Positions 29,301-34,854 of a stretch of DNA of 64,000 nucleotides are shown in pieces (within the stretch, counting starts at the first letter, position 1; each line of letters begins with the position of its first letter). The stretch comes from Blastocatellia bacterium AA13 (lineage in GTDB: Bacteria > Acidobacteriota > Blastocatellia > UBA7656): contig QHVH01000009.1 in NCBI GenBank assembly GCA_003222245.1, forward strand, positions 186,001-250,000. Direction: 5' to 3'. The notes beneath the pieces were generated by a model. That model made no database searches and had not been told where the DNA came from. It saw nothing but the letters and a program-made list of their open reading frames with translations. The position numbers and the translations under genes are program-made.

Positions 29301-31325
29301 AAGTAGAGCGCCCATCGGAATCGAGACTTCCAGCCACTCTTCAAGCGTCTGTTGCAGCTCGACCGCGCCGAGCGAATCCAATCCGAATGAAACGAGCGGT
29401 TGAGCAATATCCACCCTTGAGGAAGGCATTTTAATAATGCGCGCCGCTTCATTTCTTATATTCGCTTCGAGGGCCAGCGCCCGCTCGGTGAGGCTCAGTC
29501 GAATCAGCTCGTCTCTATCGAGCACCGGATTAATCCATTCGTCGCCGTTCGATTCAGAGTCCAGGGCGGCGGATCGCGCGACGACGGCAAGCTCGCCGTT
29601 GAGATACGCGGCGCGAGCGGCGAAACGCATGATCTTGCCGCTCGATGTCTTGAGCACCGTTCCTCGCCTTATGAGAACAATGTCCGCAAGCGAAATTTCG
29701 TGCTCCCACGCAACAGCGCTTCGAATGCCTGCGATAACCGCATCCAGATCGAGACCGCTTGAATGGTGATGATCTATCTCCTGGACGACGATCACCTGTT
29801 GATTTCCATCCCGCTCGATCGAGAATGCCGCTCCGCAGCCCGCGCGCAACGCCGGATGACTTCTCTCAACGGATAGCTCTATATCCTGCGGGTAGTAATT
29901 GCCCCCTCGAACTATTATCAAGTCCTTTATACGGCCCGTGACGAACAGATCGCCTTCATCAATGAATCCAAGATCCCCAGTGCGAAGAAAACGGAGTTCG
30001 GAGGAGCCTTCTCCAGAGAGCCGAGCATTAAAAGACTGCGCAGTTTCTTCGGGGCGCCGCCAGTAACCCTGCGCCACGTTAGGACCAGCGATCCAAATCT
30101 CGCCGACAGCGCCGGGTTCCAATCGCGTTTCCGTCGCCGGATCGACGATGATGATCTCCTGCTCAAACCACGCGTGGCCGCATCCGACGACTGTCTTGAC
30201 CTCGGGCTTGAGATCCGGCCCTGGTTCGGGCGATATTTCAGGCAAATCAGACTGGATGCTTACCGCGGCGTTTTGCTGTAGAGAGGCAGCGGACACGCGC
30301 TCGATGCGCGGCTCAACCTGCGCTTCGCCGCCGGTCACGAAGAGAGTTGCTTCGGCGAGGCCATAACACGGGTAAAAAGCACGGCGCTCAAAACCGGCTG
30401 CCTCGAAGGCATTGCTGAAGCTCTCCAGTGTTTCAGCCCTGACAGGCTCGGCTCCGTTGAACGCCACTCTCCAACTCGAGAGATCCAACTCCTGGCGCTG
30501 ACCTTCAGATATCTTTCGGACACAGAGGTCATAAGCGAAGTTCGGGCCTCCGCTCGTAGTTCCGCGATACCTGCTTATCGCATCGAGCCAGCGCAACGGC
30601 TTTTGCAGAAAAGCCGTTGGAGGCATCAACACGCAGGTCGCTCCGACGTAAAGCGGCTGCAGCAGCCCTCCAATCAGCCCCATGTCATGAAACAGCGGGA
30701 GCCAACTCACGATTACCGAGGATTCCGATTGATCGAACGCGCGCCGAATCATCTCCTCATTCGCCATCATGTTTCCGTGACTCACCATTACGCCTTTCGG
30801 CGTTCCCGATGAACCTGAGGTGTATTGCAAAAAGGCGAGTGAGTCTGTCGTTATCCGCGGATCGCGCCATGGTTGGGCAGGAGTCGCTATCTCCTCATCC
30901 AGCGCCAGAACCTGGATCTCTTGACCCGGCACACGTTCGGCCCATGATCGGACCTGCGATGACAATGATGAAGTTGTGAGTACAATTTTCGGCGTACAGT
31001 CCGCCGCAATGGATGAGATGCGGCTCAAGCCGCGATTTTTCCGAGGAGGATAGGCGGGAACGGCTATTAGGCCGGCATAGAGCGAGCCCAAAAACGCTTT
31101 GACGAATTCGAGGCCGGAGGGAAACAGCAGAAGAACCCTCTCACCCTGTCCTGCACACGCTTGTAAGCGCGCGCCGATTGTTTGCGCGGCCTGATTGAGC
31201 TCGGCATAGGTAAGGCGTGCGGTCTCGCTTTCACCATCGGCGAGAAAGACATAGGCCGATCGATGGGGATGCTGGATCGCGCGCTGTTGAACGAGCTCGA
31301 TAATAGATGAGTACTGACCTGACAT
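20385..31325 (-). CDS. hybrid NRPS-PKS starter: FAAL-ACP-C-A(Gly)-PCP-KS-AT-KR-DH-ACP
   Basis: 3646 residues; the first gene of the assembly line. FAAL about 1-570 (YTSGSSGTPKGV near 172, PCYGLAEATLF); ACP with FGLDSLG near 651; C about 715-1150 (HHLAIDFWS near 845); A about 1190-1680 (YTSGSTGTPKGV near 1332, NGKVDRKAL near 1673); PCP DLGGHSL near 1728; KS 1793-2212 (CSTS near 1962); AT 2318-2660 (GHSIGE, HAFH: malonyl); KR (TGGVGGVG near 2930, QSDYAAAN near 3087); DH 3145-3415 (HLVGGLPTVPG near 3180, HPSLLDTATGF); ACP LGGTSL near 3570. Reading the A-domain pocket against GrsA gives D-I-L-Q-L-G-L-I-W-K, the known glycine code. A fatty acid would be adenylated, condensed with Gly and extended by one dehydrated C2 unit. 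The DH lies after the KR core, before the usual KR tail. ATG 31325 has AGGGA upstream. Confidence 0.93.
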   Translation of the reverse strand: MSGQYSSIIELVQQRAIQHPHRSAYVFLADGESETARLTYAELNQAAQTIGARLQACAGQGERVLLLFPSGLEFVKAFLGSLYAGLIAVPAYPPRKNRGLSRISSIAADCTPKIVLTTSSLSSQVRSWAERVPGQEIQVLALDEEIATPAQPWRDPRITTDSLAFLQYTSGSSGTPKGVMVSHGNMMANEEMIRRAFDQSESSVIVSWLPLFHDMGLIGGLLQPLYVGATCVLMPPTAFLQKPLRWLDAISRYRGTTSGGPNFAYDLCVRKISEGQRQELDLSSWRVAFNGAEPVRAETLESFSNAFEAAGFERRAFYPCYGLAEATLFVTGGEAQVEPRIERVSAASLQQNAAVSIQSDLPEISPEPGPDLKPEVKTVVGCGHAWFEQEIIIVDPATETRLEPGAVGEIWIAGPNVAQGYWRRPEETAQSFNARLSGEGSSELRFLRTGDLGFIDEGDLFVTGRIKDLIIVRGGNYYPQDIELSVERSHPALRAGCGAAFSIERDGNQQVIVVQEIDHHHSSGLDLDAVIAGIRSAVAWEHEISLADIVLIRRGTVLKTSSGKIMRFAARAAYLNGELAVVARSAALDSESNGDEWINPVLDRDELIRLSLTERALALEANIRNEAARIIKMPSSRVDIAQPLVSFGLDSLGAVELQQTLEEWLEVSIPMGALLDGASVSQISAAVAEELEHAAATHLPAIPESIQDTATFPLSHGQRGLWFLQKIAPMSAAYHVVVPMRIEGALDASALRRCFDIIVERHSSLRTTFEQSSTGEPIQHVNASGIVSMEVIEGEERTDAEVEAWIKRETSRPFDLEHEFPFRIGLLRRSERQHVMVLVFHHLAIDFWSLVVVFDELRQLYERETGHIAARVETEGPSYLEYVSQEKARLEGPEHSRLWDYWSENLSAPLPITEAPSDRPRPPVQTYSGNTCGIAIDPETSRGIATLARSSGASLFTVLLAALKVVVHRYTGQTDIIIGSPSAGRRSARLKNLIGYCVNALPLRTSAADDPTFASFVERARKTVVGALDHQDYPFPLLAEKLRIARDPSRTPVFQIMFALQKAHISGYGDLAPFALGEAEAEVQLGNLSLHSLALSESDVAFDLNLMVAEKGEGFAVSLQYNRDLFDRGTIERMLGHFRSVLASGAADSNQHISRIQLLTASEQAQFLSERAAAAAGFDRELGVHELFEAQTDRAPDQIALVCESLTLSYGELESRSNLLARHLIRKGISQGAGAAIYLERGSDLIISILAVLKSGAAYLPLDPAYPEARLKLILDDARVALIITNESLHRKMFAASSHANSTLLLDSSRAEIANENNKRFENRGGGEAPAYLLYTSGSTGTPKGVAAPHRSVVNFVGSMARCPGLTRDDVFFSVTTQSFDIFGLEIYVPLMVGATIVLPGRETTSDGQKLLKAIRETQSTAMQATPATWRLLLSAGWDGQPRLKCLCGGEAFPWDLAIELSERSSSLWNLYGPTETTIWSLVQDVTPQENPRGWVSIGRPIDNTSIQMFDWNLQVVPRGVPGELLIGGDGLAHGYWGRPDITADRFIPDHTALTAGARLYRTGDLVRRTSDDSVEFLGRLDNQVKVRGFRIELGEIESALSKHPAIAQAVVVARGDGAAQRLLAYVVPSANAGASDLETPKLRAFLSSALPEYFLPSKFIVLASLPLTPNGKVDRKALPEPEIERGSSPESTPPISDLERTITGIWKEVLRVQRVGRDENFFDLGGHSLLLAQVQSHLNRAGHEIAMVDLLRYPTIASLAERIGGGVGGSTAAYEGDRRANARLSSAGNRDRDVAIIGMAGRFPGARNVDEFWKKLCDGEECITFFSDEELAELGIDDEVLKDSSYVKASGLLEGAGRFDAGFFGFLPREAELMDPQHRVFLECAWHAFEDAGYDPGRYQGRAGVFAGTGLNTYINHAEYGQTQSSSTRYQAFIGNDKDFVATRVSYKLNLRGPSINVQTACSTSLVAIHLACQSILGGECDVALAGGVAIRAPLKQGYFYEEGGILSPDGHCRAFDSEAKGTVFGNGVGIVVLKPLDRAISDHDHIYAVIKGSAINNDGGVKIGYTAPSVDGQAAVIAEALKVSGVEPNTVTYIETHGTGTPLGDPIEVSALTEAFRTQTDRKQFCAIGSVKTNIGHLDTAAGVAGLIKTVCALRDGLLPPSINFAEPNPKINFVESPFYVSAKLSEWNTNGSPRRAGVSSFGIGGTNAHIILEEPPEHDRSNADLRPWQLLTLSARSASALDSLTTNLAARLNTEPRITLADAAYTTQVGRQPMTHRRIAVSMTSEEAAELLENPDPERVINGLHEGGAPPVVFLFSGQGSQYAQMGRELYETEPAFASVVDSCAETLKTHLGFDLRDALFPDEDADAAELARLDQTALAQPALFVVEYALAKLLMSWGVRPRAMLGHSIGEYVAACIAEVISLEDALGLVAARGRLMQSMPSGAMTAVQLAPGEIEKLLNADISLAAHNGPKASVVSGPLQAIEAIEADLSAREIPFSRLHTSHAFHSSMMDPIVDEMSALARKCRLQTPKIPYVSNLTGAWITDADATDPSYWGRHLRNAVRFSEGVNTLLEDTGSLLIEVGPGRTLTTLVRQQHKQANAVRSMPHPTENRSGVELLLLAVGRAWISGVDIDWEAFHAGSESRRVSLPLYPFEGEYYWIKSDSGKRTRKPELADYFFSPNWRRSGLLSNAAAEPSPSPWLVLMDADSFSSRMAEGLRAAGVDITVGQTGDDFKEIEERCYSINPSRPEHYDLLLKKLSDAGRSPAVIVHTWNITDAGIRFEPWDASRCRSFDSLIWLTQSIERISPDARVRIAVISDEMQKVAGERGLCLEKSLLLGPVKVIPQEHPNLSCRSIDLMLPDKGSADEEVLIRDLIDELNTTSTERAVAYRNGDRFVQCFDRLPLDSTAQPMSRVREGGAYLITGGVGGVGLALAEEIAKQVRCKLVLTARSFFPEAASWPEWLATHDDEDYRSQAINKIIEIERSGSEVLALAADVTDLQSMTDAVRTAEDRFGAINGVIHAAGLPGGGIIQLKSPEAAESVFGPKVRGTMVLDSILSGRSLDFFVLCSSINSIIGGFGQSDYAAANAFCDAFAQSNFKHRGRYTVSLNWDRWAGVGMAAEAGRSTKSQRRNGSKPHHPLLDSCLLETPERLVFSSSFSPDSHWILSEHLVGGLPTVPGTTYLEMARAAVANGSANKTIEIREVTFRSPLVVEPGRSRETVTMLERKGSEYSFRVLSRPNGTESETQLWDEHVRGELTLAAGASNNGGKMGDVTRLLSTGKKLEIAEAENGKGPSELRSVKLVSTGPRWQSLRDVFVDGDEAVGVLELNSDFESDLSDYVLHPSLLDTATGFIQFLVEGNYLPLVYESLTVHAPFPRKAYSYVKLRSSAVQQREIITGDISVLDENGVEAITIKGFSMKRVADGLLEAQDRSSAAAPAVGTVAPLLADGLMGGNAIGAGLLEKLSPGLTASEAVKAFRHVMSVGASPQIIVASREINELIREADSMTRSRILQGFEDISASESAHARPSVSSDYVEPADDLQRRVAAVWQKVLGIEQVGVNDNLFELGGTSLTGIQLVSALKKEFKVDIPVVSIFEAPTVAALARYLGSSSNEDAAFKKIEDRAERKKRSLAAPRQTARSRG

Positions 31326-31426
31326 TTTCCCTGTTCTCAGTAGAGTAGGAGCGTTGCTGTTCTTATTCTCATGCCGGCATTCTCACACGGGGCGTCGAAT
31401 GCTCGACCGTATCGATGTCGAACGTT

Positions 31427-31470
31427 GTTGAATCGCCGTTAAATCACCGCTAATTCACCGTTAAATCACC
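31427..31470. repeat. four 11-bp tandem repeats in the megasynthase leader
   Basis: Four consecutive 11-bp units, GTTGAATCGCC, GTTAAATCACC, GCTAATTCACC and GTTAAATCACC, end about 100 bases upstream of the hybrid NRPS-PKS start. Read in the direction of transcription the unit is GGTGATTTAAC. The period is close to one DNA turn, so the units would present the same face to a bound regulator; alternatively they act as RNA repeats in the leader. Confidence 0.75.
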
Positions 31471-31472
31471 GG

Positions 31473-31508
31473 GCGATATATCTGGACACACAAATACTCT
31501 TGAAGAGT
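31473..31508 (-). promoter_or_regulatory. palindrome and weak promoter before the megasynthase operon
   Basis: ACTCTTGAAGAGT (31496-31508) is a perfect 13-bp palindrome around a central base. On the minus strand it overlaps a poor -35 (TTCAAG) placed 18 bases before TATATC (31478-31473). If this is the promoter, the palindrome would be an operator over the -35 and the 11-bp repeats would lie just downstream of the start site. The promoter match is weak; the palindrome is certain. Confidence 0.35.
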
Positions 31509-31762
31509 TAAACCCGAATGGGGGGCTGCACCGCAGCGGTTGGTTTTTTTTGGGAATCCGATGTGAGCTCAAACTAGTGCAGTAGGGACACGCAGATCGT
31601 TATCGACAACTCGACTTTTCGCCGCAAAAGGGATGAAGCTTATCTGTCCCTTATGCCGCGCGAATTAGAGCCTAATCTGTGCGCCGAACTGGAGCCGGCT
31701 GGCCCGAGATGTCTCGATTTAAGGCTGCACTATCGGAATGAGAAGTGGTAGTATTGGCGGTG

Positions 31763-31849
31763 CAACACCCTCCTTTCGTGAGGTTTGTTGTAAGGGCAGG
31801 ATTAACCGAGACCTAACCGTTTACAGTTAGTCTTGCCCGCTTTTATTTT
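31763..31849 (+). ncRNA. candidate structured RNA with intrinsic terminator
   Basis: Two stem-loops lie in tandem on the plus strand. The first joins CAACA...CCTC with GAGG...TGTTG (31763-31790). The second joins GGGCAGGATTAAC (31794-31806) with GTTAGTCTTGCCC (31826-31838), a 13-pair stem with two G-U pairs, followed by GCTTTTATTTT. On the minus strand those two G-U positions become A-C mismatches, so the fold favours a plus-strand RNA. It is antisense to the leader of the NRPS-PKS operon. No plus-strand gene lies just upstream and no clear promoter was found. It matches no riboswitch class I know. Confidence 0.4.
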
Positions 31850-31868
31850 CGCCGCTGGGCCGCAGAAT

Positions 31869-31943
31869 TCAGCAAATCGATAGATACGGAAATTGCATAT
31901 CCACCAGATTCACGTGATGAGGCTTTAAGAATGTCACTAGCAC
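31869..31943 (-). CDS. possible 24-residue leader peptide
   Basis: A GTG start at 31943 has GGAGGG at ideal spacing on the minus strand and opens a 24-codon frame ending FPYLSIC. A second frame, ATG at 31947 (34 codons), touches the same ribosome-binding site but is too close to it. It lies between the promoter-like element at 32.25 kb and the hybrid NRPS-PKS. It may be a leader peptide or chance. Confidence 0.2.
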   Translation of the reverse strand: MLVTFLKPHHVNLVDMQFPYLSIC

Positions 31944-32245
31944 TCATCCCTCCGCGATTTAATCAATCAGCGGTATTACCATCATTAAAAATTATTGGGA
32001 GAAGAGCTGCCGATCCCCTCTTCCGAAGCATATTGTCAAATCATTTCAGATTTGATGCTCGTTAACCGCCCTGATGAGTCAAGGCTTCGTGGGCCTGAGG
32101 AGTCATTTCTTTGTTTTTTCTTTTCCCTTGAAGGACGGCCTAGCGCTCACAACCAAGCGCGACTGGTTTTGAACATTTGGACCCTAAAAATCTCTTCCTA
32201 TTTTTACCCACTTCGCGTTTGTAACAGCGTTTCAGCGGGGCGGAG

Positions 32246-32272
32246 TTTATAATGGCGATTCTTCTTTGTCAA
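32246..32272 (-). promoter_or_regulatory. sigma-70-like promoter, minus strand
   Basis: TTGACA (32272-32267) is followed after 15 bases by TATAAA (32251-32246), or after 17 bases by TAAACT. It directs transcription toward the NRPS-PKS operon, giving a leader of about 0.9 kb. The perfect -35 is notable; the spacing to the better -10 is short. Confidence 0.5.
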
Positions 32273-32311
32273 GAGGCCGCAGCAATAAGTCGCAAGAAAG
32301 ACGGGTCGATC

Positions 32312-32333
32312 AAAAAATCGGGCGTTCCGGCCC
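32312..32333 (-). terminator. intrinsic terminator after the subtilase gene
   Basis: On the minus strand GGGC-CGGAAC-GCCC is followed by GATTTTTTG, about 30 bases after the subtilase stop. The stem is short but all G-C, and six T follow. It would close the radical SAM operon before the NRPS-PKS promoter. Confidence 0.5.
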
Positions 32334-32361
32334 TCCAGTAGGTGATGTCGGACTTCATCAA

Positions 32362-33075
32362 TTACTGCATTAGCCCGGCGCCTTCCACCAAAAATTGTCT
32401 CAGCTTCTCGACGCTGATTGAGGGATGAGCCTCACGAATTCTCGCCGCGAATCCCGTCATATTAGCTACCGCAAAACTTATCCCGCTGAAATTCAGATCC
32501 CTCGATAGACCGGGAATATCGCGTGGATACTGCGATGCAACAAACACCGGTTCTCTGTTGCACATCTCAGCCCGGTACCGATCTCTTCTGATATCGAGAT
32601 CACCAATCACGGAGATAACACCCGGTAAGCAACCCGGCAGCAAGCTAACACCGTTCACTTCTCGTGCTGAAACGATGGCGACGTTCTTTTGACTTGCTAG
32701 TAGGACCGCCTGTGACAGCTTTTCAACGTGTGCGCTATTACGGGTTCCAAGGCTCAGGTTGATGATACTCATTCCCTTTTCTATAGCCAGCTCAATAGCC
32801 TTAATCATATTTGCAACGCTGGTCGTCAAGCGTCGGTTAAAAATCTTAATCGCATAGATGCATGAGTCAGGCGCCTTTTCTCGAATGACTCCCGTTACCG
32901 CCGTTCCGTGGCCGTTGCGATCGAGAAAGTCTTCATCAAGCTCGCCCGTCGCGGATATATGAAAACCGCCCGACACCGGAATTACGTGAGGATGATCCGG
33001 ATTAACACCGCTATCGATTACAGCGATGCTTACACCGCGGCCGGTGCAGGTTTGGATAGGCTCACGCGAGAACAT
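32362..33075 (-). CDS. subtilisin-like (S8) serine protease, QhpE-like
   Basis: 237 residues, a minimal S8 domain without signal peptide or propeptide, so it should act in the cytoplasm. The catalytic triad is complete: Asp in AVIDSGVNP (about 20), His in NGHGTAVTGVI (about 56), Ser in FSGISFAVANMTG (about 203); NLSLG carries the oxyanion Asn. The short intracellular form matches QhpE, which removes the leader of the cross-linked gamma subunit of quinohemoprotein amine dehydrogenase. It is the last gene of the operon, 36 bases after the ABC exporter and downstream of a QhpD-like radical SAM enzyme. The expected role is cleavage of a modified precursor peptide before or during export. A terminator follows. 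Confidence 0.82.
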   Translation of the reverse strand: MFSREPIQTCTGRGVSIAVIDSGVNPDHPHVIPVSGGFHISATGELDEDFLDRNGHGTAVTGVIREKAPDSCIYAIKIFNRRLTTSVANMIKAIELAIEKGMSIINLSLGTRNSAHVEKLSQAVLLASQKNVAIVSAREVNGVSLLPGCLPGVISVIGDLDIRRDRYRAEMCNREPVFVASQYPRDIPGLSRDLNFSGISFAVANMTGFAARIREAHPSISVEKLRQFLVEGAGLMQ

Positions 33076-33111
33076 AGTGCTTTCACCGCCGGGGTTTTGT
33101 CCTCTCTCTAA

Positions 33112-34854
33112 TCACGCCGCGGTTGCTTCTCCGAACAATCGTGCAAGCGCTCCACCCTGTTGGAGCAATTCCGAAGGCGAGCCGGTCTCCGCGACTTTAC
33201 CCTTGTCGAGTACAACCACATGATCGCAGAGCCTGATCAGCGAAAGCCTGTGCGAAACAACAACAATCGTTCGATCCTTCAAGATGCGCAGCAACGCGGC
33301 GCCGATTCGTTGTTCATTGAGAGGATCGAGCGACGCGGTCGGCTCGTCCAGTACTATGATCGCCGGATCTCTGATCACTGCTCGCGCGATGGCGAGCCTT
33401 TGTCTCTCACCGGCTGACAGGGCCTGACCGCGCTCGCCTACCTGCGTCTGATATTTGTCTGGAAGTCTATCGATGAAGTCATCAAGCGAGGCGGCTTTCG
33501 CTGCCTCTACGACCTGCTGATGCGTCGCTGCCGGATGACCATACTTGATGTTCTCTTCGATCGTCGCGTTGAACAGAACCGGTTCCTGTTCCACCAACGC
33601 TATCGCTTGTCGGAGGTCCTGCAGCCGAAGATCGCGTAAACCATGGCCGTCCAGTTCAACCACGCCCGTAAGAGGATCGTAGAAACGCACGAGAAGATCC
33701 ACGATTGTCGATTTGCCAACGCCGCTTGCTCCGGCGACGGCCGAGAGTTTTCCAGCGGGAAGCCTGAAGCTCGCGGAATCAAGCACAATCATTTCGCGGC
33801 CGGACATATAGGTCACATCTTTGAATTCGATCTCGCCGCGGAGTTCGCCGATGAGCCTGGAATTCGCTGTTTCCTCCACCTCAACAGGGGCATCGATAAT
33901 CTCGAAAACTCGGCTCAAGGATGCCCGTGCTGTTGCAATATTTGAATAGAGCCCCATAAAGCCCTGGATGGGAGCCATCAATCGCATGTGATACGCCATA
34001 AATGCTATGAGAGCGCCTATGCTCAATGCGCCCCGTATGACGAGGCTGCCTCCGTAGAGGAAGACCGCCGCGGTACTGATGCTGAGCAGCGTTCCCGGAA
34101 GCGCGCCGGCGAGATACGAGGTCAACTGCATCGACAGAAGCGCTTCAACAAAACCCCTGTTGGCGGTTTGAAACCGCTCCGCTTCCCGCCCCTGAGCGTT
34201 CGAAGCAACAACGAGCCGCATTCCGATCAAGGTCTCCACCAAAAAACTTCCGATCCCCGCGCTCTGCTTTCGAAGATTCATCGCCTGGCCCGACAATTTG
34301 CCGCTGAAGTATTTGATCGTCAAAACCGAAAAAGGCAGCAGAATGACGCTCACGGCGAACAGCTTTACGTCGAGCGCCAACATAATGATGATGCTGCCTA
34401 CCAGGGTGATGGCGTTGTTCGCGGTCGAGAGCAAAGTGTCGGATGCCACTCTTTGAATCTCTCCAATATCGCTATTCAGGCGCGAGACTATATCGCCGAT
34501 TTTCATTCTTGTGTAAAAGCCGGGCGACAGTCTCTGCAGATGCCGATATGCGGAAAGCCGCATGTCGAAGAGTATCCTGGCTGAGAGCGATACATAGCGA
34601 TAGCTCGTCAGCATGCTGATCGCAAACCCGGCCGCGGTAACCGCCACCATTAGAATTGCCACCGTAACGAGCGACCGCATACTGCCGCGAAGCAGCGCAT
34701 CGTCGATCAACAGCTTGGTGATGTAAGGCTGGGACAGGCCAAGCAGCGTAGAGAGCAGAGTCAGCGCGACTATGAACGAGAACCGGCCGCGGTAGGGTCT
34801 GATATAGCTAAAAACTCGCTTGTACTCGGAGTGCTTTGCGTCCCTATTTTTCAT
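33112..34854 (-). CDS. ABC exporter, fused TMD-NBD (QhpF/MsbA-like)
   Basis: About 580 residues when started at ATG 34854. This start overlaps the end of the upstream U32 gene by 11 bases, is preceded by GGAGAGCTCC, and avoids an implausible 43-residue extension. Residues 1-320 form a six-helix exporter domain (SYIRPYRGRFSFIVALTLL onward). The NBD has Walker A GASGVGKST near 375, signature LSAGERQR, Walker B IIVLDEP and H-loop SHR. There is no N-terminal C39 peptidase domain, which fits a separate protease gene (the S8 protein). The protein should act as a homodimer exporting the operon's product. QhpF of the amine dehydrogenase system is of this type; a lipid or drug exporter cannot be excluded by sequence alone. 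Confidence 0.88.
   Translation of the reverse strand: MKNRDAKHSEYKRVFSYIRPYRGRFSFIVALTLLSTLLGLSQPYITKLLIDDALLRGSMRSLVTVAILMVAVTAAGFAISMLTSYRYVSLSARILFDMRLSAYRHLQRLSPGFYTRMKIGDIVSRLNSDIGEIQRVASDTLLSTANNAITLVGSIIIMLALDVKLFAVSVILLPFSVLTIKYFSGKLSGQAMNLRKQSAGIGSFLVETLIGMRLVVASNAQGREAERFQTANRGFVEALLSMQLTSYLAGALPGTLLSISTAAVFLYGGSLVIRGALSIGALIAFMAYHMRLMAPIQGFMGLYSNIATARASLSRVFEIIDAPVEVEETANSRLIGELRGEIEFKDVTYMSGREMIVLDSASFRLPAGKLSAVAGASGVGKSTIVDLLVRFYDPLTGVVELDGHGLRDLRLQDLRQAIALVEQEPVLFNATIEENIKYGHPAATHQQVVEAAKAASLDDFIDRLPDKYQTQVGERGQALSAGERQRLAIARAVIRDPAIIVLDEPTASLDPLNEQRIGAALLRILKDRTIVVVSHRLSLIRLCDHVVVLDKGKVAETGSPSELLQQGGALARLFGEATAA

Larger units (their letters stand above)
31326..32361. other. 1.0 kb intergenic region between two minus-strand operons
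   Basis: Separates the subtilase gene from the hybrid NRPS-PKS. It holds, from right to left, a terminator-like hairpin (32312-32333), a promoter-like element (32246-32272), a possible leader peptide, a candidate plus-strand structured RNA, a hairpin GCTGC-ACC-GCAGC followed by GGTTGG and eight T on the plus strand (about 31526-31551), a 13-bp palindrome and four 11-bp repeats. Base composition is richer in A+T than the flanking genes. No convincing protein gene longer than 40 residues is present. Confidence 0.7.

Noticed and set aside
31427-31470. CRISPR-like array
   Set aside because: The units are 11 bp and directly abutting, with no spacers, and no cas genes are present.
32070-32100. CTGATGAG string suggesting a hammerhead ribozyme core
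   Set aside because: No GAAA box or flanking stems at the required distance.
31995-32252. 85-codon plus-strand frame in the intergenic region
   Set aside because: No ribosome-binding site, no recognisable motif, and it runs through the minus-strand promoter; it looks like chance in A+T-richer DNA.
32275-32358. 28-29 codon frame right after the subtilase gene, considered as a precursor peptide
   Set aside because: It has no ribosome-binding site and no cysteine, and it overlaps the terminator-type hairpin with its T run, which explains the sequence better.
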